Below, in pieces: positions 23,407 to 34,486 of a DNA stretch of 64,000 bases; the stretch's first letter is position 1; every line of letters starts with the position of its first letter. Where the stretch lies: assembly GCA_037176725.1 (NCBI GenBank), contig JAZBRS010000026.1, forward strand, positions 61,296,501-61,360,500, read 5' to 3'. The notes under the pieces are model-generated. The model was not told where the DNA came from and ran no database searches. It was given only the letters and a program-made list of their open reading frames with translations. This DNA is from Posidonia oceanica. Its lineage: Eukaryota > Streptophyta > Magnoliopsida > Alismatales > Posidoniaceae. Made by a program: the position numbers and the translations under genes.

Positions 23407-26400
23407 TAGACATGTAAACCGGGCCAGGCTGGGCCGGCTCGGCCCAAATTTTTCCAGGCCCGGTCGGGCCGGGCCGCTACAGTAACTAGGTTGGGCTGAG
23501 CCAGGCCCAATCAACCACAGGGCTGGCCCGGCACGGCCCACGGCCCATGGTTGGATCGGGCCGAGCCGGTCCATTCGGTCCAATTTTTTTAAAAAAAAAT
23601 TAACTTTTTTTTTATTAAATATTGATATCTAATATACATTAAAATTTTGAAAATTACATAAGATATTTAAAATTTTACATCTTTATAATTTTTACATAAA
23701 TATTTAAAAAATTACATCTTAAAGTTGATACCCGTTACATCTTAAAATTACATCTTAAATATTTAATCATGTGTGGAGCCCGTTTCGGTCCCCGTGCCCA
23801 TTGAAGTTGATGCCGTCTCGTCGTCTTCAATATCACTCTTTAAGTTGAGTCCTTGGAGATGATCAACCGCATCGTACCAATCCTTCAGACACACGGAGGC
23901 TTCTACAGACTTTTCTGATAATCTATATTTTCTATCACTTAAAACTCTTTTTCCTACAGAAAATGCAAACTCCAACGCCACAGTAGACGCCGGAATCATT
24001 AATAAATCTTTAGCCATTCTAGAAACTATAGGAAACCTAATTACGGTATTAGACTACCATTTTAATATATCTAAGTTATCCATTTCTGATTCACTAAATG
24101 CAAATTCACTTTCTAAATAATTTTCTAATTCATTATTTGTTGATGATTTTACATATTCTTCTCTTTTACATATTTAATCTATTCCAAAATGAACTACCAG
24201 TGCTACTACTAGTATGTGATCCTACAGTACTAGATCTAGGTGCACTAGAACTACATTCACCACATATTTTAACATATTCTTCAAATAATGTATATAAAGT
24301 AGTCTTAATTTTATTATTAAATTCTTCTATTAAGTTACTTTTATTCATGTTACTAAAAATATCATCTATAAGTACCATACAATTAACAAGTCTATGCCTA
24401 GAATCCATAATTATTGCTAAACATGCCCACATTAGAGGATCATCCCAATAACTATTATATTTATGTTGCATTACTTGAATAATATTTACAAAACATGGTA
24501 CTTCTCTATATTGCTGAAAAATATTTATAAGATTAAATTAATTAATTAAAACTAGATTACTAGTAGGATAATATTGACAAGATAATTGTTTAGTAGCATT
24601 ATAAAAAAGGTTCTAAAAATTATGAATTATTTTAGAATTTTGCCAATCTTCATCATTTATCATATAATTAGATTTTGTATTATAAAATGCTGTAATTATG
24701 TGGTTATAAGGTAAACTTGAACTTAACGTATCATAAGTTGAGTTCCATATATGTTGAACATCTAATTTAAATTTTTTAGGTCTTAAACCATTTTCTAAAC
24801 ATAAATGCCTAAATTTTTGATATCTTTTATCTGATGTTTAAATAAATAAAATAGCTGATCTTATATTTTCTATAAAATGTCTAATGCAATATATACCATC
24901 TTGTACAATTAAGTTTATTATGTGACAACAACACCTACAATGAAAGATTTCACCATTTAATATTGGTTTTAGATTTCTTTTTAATAAATCTATGGCAACA
25001 TTATTATTAGAAGCATTATCAAAAAATATTGTATTAATTTTATAATATATGTGAAATTCTTTAGTAATTTCTTCTAACATATTAGCTATAGCCTTACCAG
25101 TATGTGGATGATCACATACTCTAAAAGCTATTAATCTTTTTTGTAAGGTCCACTCTATGTCTATCCAATGTGCAGTTAAACATAGATATGGAAAATTATT
25201 AGGGCCTGTCCAAACATCACAAGTTAATGATACTCTACATAATAAACTAAAAAATATTCTCATTATATTTTGTTTATCTTTTTTAAATGTTTTATAAATT
25301 AAATTTTTTGTAGTGTTTCTAGAATAACTTTTAAATTGTGGATTAAGACAATCTTGTACACAAGATTCAAATTTTTTATTTTCTGATAATGAAAATGGTT
25401 ATTCATCTTGTACTATATATTTTGTTATACGTTCTTTTGCTCCTTCTGCATTATATTTCCAATTTACTAAACCACTAGAACCTATATGTAATTTAGATTG
25501 CCTTAAGTCTGTGTTTTCTTCTTTATTGTGTGCAGCTAAACATTTTTGTAAATACCTAAAAATGTGACATACACCCCCACCCCTAGGACAAGTGTATCCT
25601 AGACCACAATAATTACAATAACATCTATTTTCATCTGAAGGGTCTAATGTTACATATTCCCAAACCCATGAACTCTATTTCCTAGGTTTTTTGGTGCCAG
25701 TGGATTGTGTAGGGGTATCTTGATGTTGAGGCTGGTCTGATTCCTGAGTTGGGATATAATCATGGCTTCCTATGTTTTCCATTATAAATATCTAAAGTAT
25801 GAAAAAACAAATTAAAATTATGACTAGAGAATTTAACAATAGAGAAAAACAGATGTAATAACTAATGTATGAATTATGATTATGAAACCCTTAACCTAAA
25901 AGTCCCAAAATCCAAAAATAGAGGGAGTAAAAGTAGAGAAATTAGAGAGATAAGAAGTAGTGAATTTTAGTAGCTCAGAAGATCAGTAGAGTAGCAGTAG
26001 TAGTAGAGCTAAAGAAAAATTGAGCAGATCAGCAGACGGGAGACCGGAGACTGGAGTCCGGAGTGTGGGAGAATTGGCCACTTAGGAGAATTATAAGAGT
26101 GGAAGAATTGTGAGAGTGGGAGGATTATGAGTGTTGTAATAAAAGAGAAGAGTGAGTTGTGTGAAAACATATGAAGGTATAGTAGGATATTTATAGGAAA
26201 ATAAAAAGAAGAGAAGAGAAGAGAAAAAAGAAAACAAAAAACAAAATTAGCCGTTGGCCGTTGCCAATTTGTTTTTTTTTGGGTTTTTTACCGGACCGGC
26301 CCGACCCAGCCCGGCCCATGCTGTTTCCAGTGGGCCTACTAGGCCCACTTAATGGGCCCAGCCGAGCTGAAGTGACGGGCCCGACCTGGTCCAGGTCCAC

Positions 26401-26496
26401 ACCGGGCCTACGTCGGCTTAGCCCACGATTTTCGTGGGCCAAATTGCGGGCCAAACCAAGCGGCCCAAGGCCGATCCGATCCGATTTACATGTCTA
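23407..26496 (-). mobile_element. hAT transposon G
   Basis: Terminal inverted repeats TAGACATGTAAA (23407) and TTTACATGTCTA (26485-26496). The flanks CCGCTAGC and CCGCCAAC match at 6 of 8 bases, the remaining two being transitions, as expected of an old 8-bp target duplication. Subterminal regions are packed with GGGCC/GGCCC words, typical of plant hAT elements. It encodes one transposase remnant on the minus strand and shares termini, layout and orientation with element J at 45904. Confidence 0.9.
23763..25782 (-). pseudogene. hAT transposase (element G), degenerate
   Basis: Would bind the element ends and cut them out (RNase H-fold transposase). From the likely start (MENIGSHDYIPTQ at 25782) the order is an N-terminal BED zinc finger (WVWEYVTLDP, CYCNYCG, later H residues, 25690-25550), then the catalytic region (LTCDVWTGPN, FDNASNNNVAI, HCRCCCHIINL, 25230-24860). 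A middle DUF4413-like part follows (WNSTYDTL, YWDDPLMWACLAIIMD), then the C-terminal hAT dimerisation domain (PASTVALEFAFSVGKRVLS, VEASVCLKDW, 24010-23860). At least five stops interrupt it, including TAG right after GTKKPRK and stops near 24840, 24600 and 24175. Length is close to the usual 650-700 residues. Non-functional. Confidence 0.85.
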
Positions 26497-27594
26497 CCGC
26501 CAACTACTCCAACACAGAGTTCCACCCACCAATAGATCCATGTCTTAGGTTCCCCTTCTACAGTGGCCACGATTTATGTATTAGACCTTTGCTTGGTTTC
26601 TTCTTCTCCATTGGCATCCACGTCGCCGACCTCATCGATCTAGAAATCCTTTGCATTTGTGGACCAAGCTGGAGATCACAATGCAATATTGTCAGGGTTC
26701 CAATCACTTTCTTTGCCAGACACCCCTCATCTTGCTATGAGGATTTGCTATGCTGCTTCATCTTAATGTCAACAACAAATGCCTTCTAGATTTATTAGAA
26801 GGGGGAAGACCTCTACAGATTTCCTTTTTTGAAGAAATACTTCTACCAGAGTTGATGTCTAAAAATTTTGAGTTCAGCTCTGATCACTTGAGACGTCAAT
26901 CATCCTTGTATTCTTCTATTCACTGGCACTTTATTTCAGGATAGGTGATTGTTTCATTTTGTTACGTTTGCCTTATTTTTAAATTTGCTTTCCACAAATA
27001 GGATGGAAGGGATTTAATTCTTAGCAAAAGAAGCCTGCATACTTTGGCTTTCTTCACTTAATTGGAACATGTACTATATTTTGTTTTCTTATCCTTATTT
27101 TTTTTAACTAAACCCATTTTTACACCGAGGATTTTTTATTTCTAAGTTGGACACATCTGATTAGGCACAAAAAATGTCAAACATCAAAGTCTGCCACCTT
27201 TGCCTTTTCCCCCTTTTTCGTTTTGTATATATATTTTTCTTGCTTGCCTCAGCAGAATCCGTCCTGGCTTAATTTATTAGACTCAACTCGTACCACTTAT
27301 TTCGATGGTTCAATAATCAATCATGGTTAAAGAAACATTCTCAATCAAACAATGTCTATAAAATTTTTTTCAGCACATATACTAGAGTTAGTCTGTCAAA
27401 CCAGATCTGAAAAGAAACCAATTCTGCATGCTTTACCACGTTTATCTTTATATTTTTGTCTAAGATTTTTCTGGCTATTTTTAGTTGTCATTCTATATCA
27501 TCATCAGATTCAAAGTTTTCGCTTCTCAAGTATCTGTTGTTCATGGACATATATGCAAAACTTGTGGATTTACTTTTAGTTTTGTTGTTTGCAG
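26497..27594. other. Unassigned, possible gene debris
   Basis: AT-rich DNA between hAT G and the RPN1 exons. One stretch on the plus strand (26750-26944) reads like a real protein (CLLDLLEGGRPLQISFFEEI and following residues, ending HWHFISG before a stop). I do not recognise a family, and it has no supporting splice sites beyond a possible TTTCAGG at its end. The rest holds T-rich intron-like sequence. Confidence 0.3.
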
Positions 27595-27865
27595 CTACCT
27601 TCCGGGCCTTGATGATATATTGACTTTGGACATTGCTTATATGATTTATCTCAAGTTTGAAGATGTACCAAAAACCCTTCGCATTGCCCTTAATCTTGAT
27701 GACATACATGTTGAATTGAAGAGTCCCATGTTGTTGAAAACACTTCCTATTTTTAGTATATGTGTTCTCACTTGAATTCTTTGCAAGCAGTATGTGAAAC
27801 AAGTATTTACATCTTCCAGTGACCTGTTGCAGAACAAACAATTCTGCTACATCATAGCACAACAT
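27595..27865 (+). pseudogene. RPN1: 26S proteasome subunit RPN1 gene fragment (two exons)
   Basis: RPN1 (PSMD2) is the large scaffold subunit of the proteasome base that binds ubiquitin receptors. Two consecutive exons are recognisable: 27595-27709, after a TTTGCAG acceptor, encodes YLPGLDDILTLDIAYMIYL and then KFEDVPKTLRIALNLDDIH. Then comes an 81-bp intron (GT at 27710, AG at 27789-27790), and 27791-27865 encodes YVKQVFTSSSDLLQNKQF followed by CYIIAQH, ending at a GTAAG donor. Both frames are open and join in phase, and the order matches plant RPN1. The neighbouring exons (the GITFELD continuation, or upstream coding) were not found, so this is a captured or relic fragment rather than a working gene. 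Confidence 0.7.
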
Positions 27866-29034
27866 GTAAGATTTGGCCTATTTTACTTAATCCTTTCTTT
27901 TTTTTATTCAACAATGAGCATGATCTTGTTCTCATTTTTTCTATGCATTTATGATGAACATCTGTGATTGTTATTAATGACCTAGGCAGCATGAAAACAT
28001 GGAAAGTTCGTATTGATTGGACTCAGTTGTATCAATTTTCAAGCGAGTCTTTGGTTCCTTAAAAAAAAAATGACTACTGTTTCACCTGTCTAATCATAGT
28101 TCTTTAGGCCCACACCCTGTCTATACACTGGAACTTTCTTTGTTTGCTCATGTGTATGTTCTATATCAACAAGAATGAGAGCAACGTGATTGTCTCATCC
28201 CTTGCTCTTGATCTAGCTTCCATTGAACTCCTTTTTTGCTTTATTTTGGTCAAACATGGTCACAAGAAAATTCTGAATGCGATGACTTGATGATTGTGGA
28301 ATAAATGCAGCTTATGTCACAAGAAGATTCTAGTTTCATTCTATCATTCTATAGCTTATGTCTTTTTTAAACTTGGTTATTCTCTCTCCTTAACCTCAAT
28401 TCAGCAATTAACTTGCATGGTGGTCACTTCAATCATTATAATGTCTTAGACTTTCCTTAGGAACTTGCACGACCCCTAGGGGAATTACTTTGATAAAGTA
28501 AGTGATGGATTGATGTCTCATTTGATCATATAAATTTTAGGGAATTACTTATGATTCAAATTATTTTGGTTGATGTCTCATTATGATTCTAATTGAAAAT
28601 CACTATTGTCTATTGTTAGTTCTTATTTTGCTATATATCTTTCTTTTTTTCTTTTTATATAGTTCATGCAATGTTGTTGAGTTAGTTTCATGATCTGTAT
28701 TGTTCTTTGTAGACTTCTACAATTGCTAATGATAATGATAATCATGATGTCAAGCCAAATCCTACAAGTCTTGCACATGATGATGTTTAATCTAAATATT
28801 TCATTCAATCAATCTTAGACTTTTATTCATATTTTGAGACAGTTTAAGTTTTAGTGTTATATTTTCTTTTGGAAATAATATTGCAATTGATACCTTAATA
28901 TGAGAACATGATGTACTTGATTATGGAATTAATATATTTTACTTTTGATGAATTTAAAATTTGTTGTTAAATTAGTATATAATCTTTATTTTGAAAAAAA
29001 TTAGTTTGTTTTATATATTATAATACAGGTGAAA
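27866..29034. other. Unassigned AT-rich region
   Basis: T-rich sequence following the RPN1 donor site. No further RPN1 exon, transposon terminus or RNA gene is seen. It contains a duplicated GATGTCTCAT..TATGAT motif (28510-28580). It may be relic intron. Confidence 0.4.
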
Positions 29035-29463
29035 AAGAGAAAATAAACAATATTACATGCTAAAATTGTACCAAAACATTAGCCACGATGTTATTATATG
29101 TTAAAGTGTTGGTTAATTTTCGTCATGGCCTTGGTTACGGTGTTAACTATAAAATTTATGGAAAAGAAATATATTCAATAGTCACGGAATAACCATAGAA
29201 AAATATCATGATTAAATTAGCCACGGTATTAGCTATGGATTTTCATGCGATAAGTATACCTTTGTTGCCATGGATTAGTCACGGTTGTAGATCATTGTTA
29301 AATTAACCACAGTCAGTCTAAGCGGTGGTTAAAATTTAGATATGGAGTTTTTAACCACGGACTCTGCCACGGTTAAAGGCCGTGGCTAAATGTAATTAGC
29401 TACGATCTTTTTAGTGTTAGCCATGACATTTGGTTGTAGCTAAAGTCTTATTTTTTTGTAGTG
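29035..29463. mobile_element. CACTA (En/Spm)-type terminus with subterminal repeats
   Basis: The segment ends ..TTTTTTTGTAGTG at 29463, the reverse complement of CACTACAAAAAAA, a common plant CACTA end. Inward of it lie many copies of AGCCACGG, AACCACGG, CCGTGGCTAA and variants in both orientations, as in subterminal binding sites for CACTA transposase. No CACTA start was found to the left, so this is a truncated element or a relic non-autonomous copy. No transposase is present. Confidence 0.6.
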
Positions 29464-30159
29464 TGTCTTGATGCATGTCTTCATGATTGGTTTCTCAATT
29501 ATAGTGTTCGATATGTTCAACTAAATCCTTTCACCATAGCCTTATGCACTATTTATTTTTGTTGTCCTCGAATACTCACCTGTGACTTGGACTTATCCTA
29601 ATATTTAAACTTTGTGCAGGTAACAAGATATCAACTCAGACAAGCATTAGAATAGTCATTGCGATTTCTGAAGTTGCTATGTACTCCTATATTAAGGACA
29701 AGATAGATTCTTCAGTGGATAATCTTATCACCATGTTCCTACTATATATGGTGGAACTACATTTAGTTGCAGTAGCAAATCACACGAGCAGCTTTAAGTG
29801 CAATCCTTTTTTCACACAACCTATTAACCAATTTTCTGTCCCCTTCCCTTTTGTTTCTAACTTCTAAGGACATCATTTACCCCAACATTAAAAGCAATGA
29901 ATTTTTCTTGCATGGCTATTGCTCAATTTTGTTCTCCTGATTAAGTTTCTCCCATTTTTGTTTGAAATGCTTTGCCCAACATAACATTTTTGTTTCCTTT
30001 ATATGCAGAAGAAAAAGAATGCATGAAGTTTTCCATAGGGTACACTAATTACTTATTATGAAATTTGCAAGTATATGTTGTTTCTATTACAATAAGGATT
30101 GTGGTATGCAAGTATATGGGATTGGTTGTTTGGTCTAGTTTGAGGCCAAAAGACATATA
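29464..30159. other. Unassigned region
   Basis: AT-rich, with possible exon-like pieces but nothing recognised on either strand. Confidence 0.4.
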
Positions 30160-30435
30160 TATGATTGAATAGAATGTCGAGGTCAAAGTATATGGCTTTT
30201 GTGTAAGTTCGAATATAATGTTGAAACTAACATATAATTTGAAAGTGGTCGTCGGGTCCGATTTGAGGCCGAACGATACATGCATACTCGTGTATAATGT
30301 CAAGATTAACATATGAATACGAGGACAATCATTCAAGCCTGTTCGCGGCCAAACAATATTCATGTATGTTTAAGTATAATGTTGAAATTAATAAATGATT
30401 TTTATACATATTCGAATATAATGTCGAAACTAGCA
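30160..30435. repeat. Degenerate ~80-bp tandem repeat with half-units
   Basis: An (A)TATAATGT(T/C)GAAACTAA-type word recurs at about 30173, 30217, 30296, 30378 and 30419, giving spacings of 44, 79, 82 and 41 bp. Full units also share a TTTGAGGCC(A/G)AA..GA element (30140, 30263, 30345). The pattern is an 80-bp unit plus roughly half-length units. Confidence 0.65.
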
Positions 30436-30846
30436 GCGTAGTTATGAGATGGATTGCCTTTTTAGCCATTGGATGGAGATCAATGTTTCTTGTGGCGTCT
30501 CCTCGCTCCCCTCTTGGCGTCTCCTCGCTCCCCTCCTGCATTTGTTGGGTCTCTTTCCTCTCCTTGCTGACCTCCTTTGCAAATTCCTTTTCCGAAAGGT
30601 GCTTCTTGCTCCCTTTCACTCCTCCATATCCGCCTTAGTTTCACCACCACCAAAGGGCCTCCCCCTCTGATTCGTTGACCAAGCCTCTCACAACAAGTTG
30701 ATGCCCCTCAATGCTGCATTCTGTCATGTTGTACTACCACCTTGTCTCCCTACTATCCCTCCTATTTGGGGGATCGTTGAATTATCCTGCTTCGGAAAGC
30801 TCTCTTGGTTCTCATCTAGTGTGGAGGTGCTTTTTCCTAGGAACAA
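30436..30846. other. Unassigned sequence interrupted by Copia H
   Basis: C/T-rich, open in more than one frame but not recognised. Includes a perfect 21-bp duplication (GGCGTCTCCTCGCTCCCCTC at 30494 and 30515). Its continuation lies at 41498 after Copia H. Confidence 0.35.
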
Positions 30847-30851
30847 CGAGG

Positions 30852-31067
30852 TGATAGTGCATAAACCAAGGATGATATATCTGACTCAGCCAAGCGGTTA
30901 TGACATAGCTTTAGTTTGTTGTAACAATCTGTAACAACTTGTAACAATACTAGTTTGTTGTAACAAACTTTTCCTTTTTCCTCTCTAGAAAATTCTAGAG
31001 AACTTCTTGTAACTATATATATTCTTTCCTGATTAATAAGAATGGGTGTGAGTTGCTTACCTTTGCA
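30852..31067 (+). repeat. 5' LTR of Copia H (216 bp)
   Basis: TGATAGTGCATAAACC to CTTACCTTTGCA. Contains repeated TTGTTGTAACAA words and, near the 3' end, a TATATATATTC motif that may act as the TATA box. Confidence 0.92.
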
Positions 31068-31080
31068 TGGTATTAGAGCT
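31068..31080 (+). other. Primer-binding site of Copia H (initiator tRNA-Met)
   Basis: TGGTATTAGAGCT directly after the LTR. It matches the common plant Copia primer site TGGTATCAGAGC with one change. Confidence 0.9.
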
Positions 31081-31121
31081 CGTGAGAACCTCTGTTCCTT
31101 TCTTTTTCTTGTTCCTCTTCC

Positions 31122-31994
31122 ATGGCATCCAACAATCAATTCCCTGATGGATCCATTGCATCCTCTCCTAATTCCATTGTTCATCCCTCATATCCATCTT
31201 CCTCTAACATCCTTAATCTTGTCCCAATCAAACTGGATCGCAACAACTATCTCCTCTGGCGTGTCATGTTTATTGCTATTCTTCGTGGCCATGATTTGTT
31301 TGGCTACGTTGATGGTAGCTTTCCATGCCCATCATCTGAGAATCCAGATGCTGTTCGAAGCAGGTGCAAACATGATCAACTTCTGGTTGGTTGGTTTTTT
31401 GCTTCAATTACTGAGCTAGTGCTGAGACAAGTAGCAAATCAAACAACAACCAAAGGGGTATGGACAACACTTGTTGGCTTATTTGCGTCAAAATCTCAAG
31501 CTCGTCTTCTTCAGCTTCGATTTGAATTGCAAACCATGAAAAAAAACGACAAGTCTATGACGGATTACCTCTCACATGCCATGACTCTGGCAGATTCTCT
31601 AGCTATTATTGGCTCTCCTATCTCTGATCAGGAGCTTATTCTCTTTATTTTGGGTGGTCTCGGCCTAAAGTATGATAATTTAGTTGTTTCTTTAACAACA
31701 AGAGCAGATTCTCTTACTCTTGATGATCTACAGGGTCAACTATACTCGCATGAAATAAGACTCAACAAAACTACATCTCTTCTTGAATCTATCCCCATGG
31801 CCAATACTGCTACCACACCTTCTTCTGAAGCATCTCAGAGCCTTCGGGGAACTAGCAAATCCTCTCGTGGTCGTGCTCAACATTTCTTTCGAGGACAGGC
31901 CAATAATCAAACATCTGGTGGGCATGGCTCTTCATCCAAATCCCTCCAATGCCAAATCTGCAACAGAGTAGGGTATAGTGTCCTAAATTGTTAT
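31122..31994 (+). pseudogene. Copia H gag, 5' portion (cut by LINE I)
   Basis: Open for about 290 codons from ATG 31122. Typical Copia Gag: a low-complexity N-terminus, then LNLVPIKLDRNNYLLWR, FASITELVLRQVAN, the core LQLRFELQTMKKNDKSMTDYL, and GGLGLKYDNLVVSLTTRADS. A basic Ser/Arg/Gly-rich tail leads into the zinc knuckle CQICNRVGYSVLNC. The expected histidine of the CCHC knuckle is Tyr here. The frame is broken inside the knuckle by LINE I, and the continuation resumes at 38029 after the duplicated target. Gag would have packaged the element RNA. Confidence 0.88.
31978..31994. repeat. Target-site duplication of LINE I, left copy
   Basis: GTGTCCTAAATTGTTAT, 17 bp, repeated at 38012-38028 with a single A/T difference. 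The left copy directly abuts the antisense U2 segment. Confidence 0.92.
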
Positions 31995-32027
31995 ACTTGA
32001 TCTTAGCCAAAAGGCCGAGAAAGGTAT
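31995..32027 (-). pseudogene. Antisense U2 snRNA 5'-end fragment (33 bp) at LINE junction
   Basis: On the minus strand this segment starts ATACCTTTCTCGGCC, continues TTTTGGCTAAGATCAAGT and then stops. That is the conserved 5' end of plant U2 snRNA, nucleotides 1-33, beginning at the capped first nucleotide. It is not a U2 gene: no promoter element, Sm site or 3' stems. It lies exactly between the left target duplication of LINE I and the first LINE base. The LINE reads on the plus strand, so the U2 piece is inverted relative to it. An RNA-templated joining event is the likely origin. Confidence 0.88.
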
Positions 32028-32462
32028 AGCGCCATAGGATTTCTAGAGTGAGAAACTCTGACTTCTCTCTAGAAATTAGGGCAATTCTGAGGGTGATTTG
32101 GAGGGTGACTTTGAGGGAGATCCTGTTGGGGAATTTTGTGGGTCTCTTTGTAGGGTTCGAGGGATTCTTGTCCTTGATCTTGGGGAGGCTCTCCAACCTC
32201 GGTGGCCGACGGAGGTGTCCGGCATGGGTACAGTTCTCAACCCTTCTGAAGGGGGGGCTGTTGTGCCTTCTGTCGCCCTTCCTGGGTCTCAGGGTTCTTC
32301 TTTTGGTGGTTGGGTTCTTTTCCTATTCTGTTTGGAGGGCCTTCAGGGTTCTAGGCGGCGACCTCTCTTGTTACGGTTATTTACCTCGAGGGTGTTGGGC
32401 TTTTCGTCTGAGGCTGCTACAGTAGTCCAGCGTTGTTTGTTTCCTGCTGGTATTTTCCTGCT

Positions 32463-34435
32463 ATGGGGAAGGATCGTGCAAAAGCGGGTCGTTTGAATGA
32501 GCGGAGCGATGGAGTCAAGGCTATACTGTCCGATAATGACGGGGTGTCCAAGCTGTAGTTGTCCCATACGGTGCGGTGCCCAGGTTCTGCAGATGGCGGG
32601 CTAGAGCGGGAAGTTCAAATGGGAGTTCAAACTCGAGCTCCTGGCGTTGATGAGGGAGATTCTGGGTGGGAAGTTCAAATGCCTCAATCTGGAGTAGTTG
32701 GTGATGGGTAGGTGGATGTTGACAAAATTTTGACAGGCTCTGCTGCTGCTGCTGTTGACTTTCGAAAGAAGCAGCGGGATGGGCAGCCGAGCACATGTGG
32801 GAAAGTTGTTGAGAGTGATTCTGATGGGGCCACAACTGTTGAAAATTTGGTAGTAGGTAGTGTGTTAGGTGGAGGTACAACTTTTGTTGGAGCTTCCACG
32901 TCTGTGGTATGGCCTAGGACGAAGGCAGGTGGGCCTGCTGGGGGTAAGGGCGCCTAACAAGGAGCAAGTGGCCAGTGGAGCAGGGAATGGTGCGACAGTA
33001 TGGACGCTGTGAGCCATACCGAATAGGGAGACTTTTGAGTCTCAGCCAGAGAACGTGGACATTGAATCATCAGAAGATGAATGTGAGGATTCTGATAGTG
33101 ATGTGGAGAGTTCCTCCTCTCCGGGTCATTCTAGCTCTGGTGAGCCAAGTGCTGATTCTAGTAAGCTGGTGAAGACTTATCACCTATCTATGCCAGAAGG
33201 GGGAATGCAAGGGGGCTATAGCTCTCGAGGCGGGGCTCATGGCTTTGGTGTTCGGGGTGGGCTATGTGGTGGTGCTGGCCGTTCTCCTTCGAGAAGACGA
33301 CCATCTCGGTCTGTCTCTAGGAGGTCGTCGCCAAGGCGTGCTCATGCTCAAGTCAGGTGGGCTGACTTAGTAGCGGGCAAAGACAGTGCTGTTGGGGATG
33401 ACCGAGTTCTTTCTCAGTTTGCTCCTGGTCTAGTGGGTGGGAGGAAAGGTGTAGAGTTCAATGATGATGATGTGCAGGAGGCTTGGATTGTTGGTCTCAT
33501 GTGCTTATGGGATTCATGATCGGGGCCAACCCAGTGGGCCAAGGACTTCCAACTTATCTTCGGTGGTTATGGGGGCTCTCAGGATCGGTGGAAGTTAAAC
33601 CAAGGGGCAATGGTTACTTCTTGTTCCAGTTTTCCAATCTAGGGGATGTTAGTTGGGTGCTCGAGGGTGGGCCGTGGTTCATTATTGGACGGCCCCTTAT
33701 TCTTCAAAGGTGGAGTCCTGACTCCAAGTTTGAGGTAGGGCATCTGCAAACTATTCTCTTATGGGTGCGTCTTCCTGGCCTTCCCCTCCAGTTCTGGTCG
33801 TCTCGTATGCTGGGGAAGATTGGTAGTGTGTTAGGCAAGCCTTTGATGATGGATGGCAACACGACCGATGCCTTGAGACTGGACTATGCCAGAATCTGTG
33901 GAGATAGGGTTGGATTTTGACTTCCCTACTCATATTCCGATGGTTAATAGGAGTTCTGGGAAGGAGAAGGAAATTCGAGTGGACTATGAGTGGAGGCCGT
34001 AGCCGTGCTGTTTCTGCTCTACCTTTGCTCATGATGAGAAGGGTTGTGGGGCTAAAGCTAAGTTGAAACCCAACTCCAAGGAGGCAGACAAGTGCATGGC
34101 TGGTGGGGCTGATAGGGGCTGTCCAGCTGGGTCATCTGCAGGTGCTCAACTCCAGCAGTTGAAGAGCTCAGTGGGTCTGGTGAGGGCGGAGTCTTCTGGC
34201 AAAGCTCCTGCTGTTGGGGGTTTAGGACTAGTTAGTAATCAGGAGGGAGCTAATGGGAAGAGTGTTATCTCTTCCAAAGGCAATCTGTCAAGCGGACTGT
34301 GGTGTCTAACTCAGGGGTGGCTTGGCCTCTGGCAAGTGCTAGTGGGACGGTGCAGGACACTTCTCTGACCCAATGGGATAGTAATAATTGCTTTGACCTG
34401 TTGGCTGGGACTCAGCAACCGAAGACGAAGGTGTG
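32463..34435 (+). pseudogene. LINE I ORF1 (DUF4283 / CCHC RNA-binding protein)
   Basis: Likely start MGKDRAKAGRLNERSD at 32463. Then come a low-complexity Ser/Gly region, an acidic EDECEDSDSDVESSSSP tract (33070) and an Arg/Ser-rich part. The DUF4283 fold follows (GYFLFQFSNLGDVSWVLEG, GPWFIIGRPLILQRW, LLWVRLPGLPLQFW; 33600-33800). Next is a CCHC_4-type zinc knuckle region (VDYEWRP, CCFCSTFAHDEKGC; about 34000). Several stops and a frameshift near 33520 break it. In plant L1 elements ORF1 binds the element RNA to form the retrotransposition particle. Confidence 0.8.
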
Positions 34436-34486
34436 ATTGCGGGATGGTCATAGTGATTGTGGCCCTCCAGACTCTACTTCTTCTTC

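Noticed and set aside
31995..32027. A functional U2 snRNA gene on the minus strand
   Set aside because: Only the first 33 nucleotides exist. There is no upstream promoter element, branch-site pairing region, Sm site or 3' structure.
32028..32462. Open frames of 125-132 codons at the LINE 5' end
   Set aside because: They lie upstream of the probable ORF1 start in a T/G-rich 5' UTR and match no known domain. Treated as leader.
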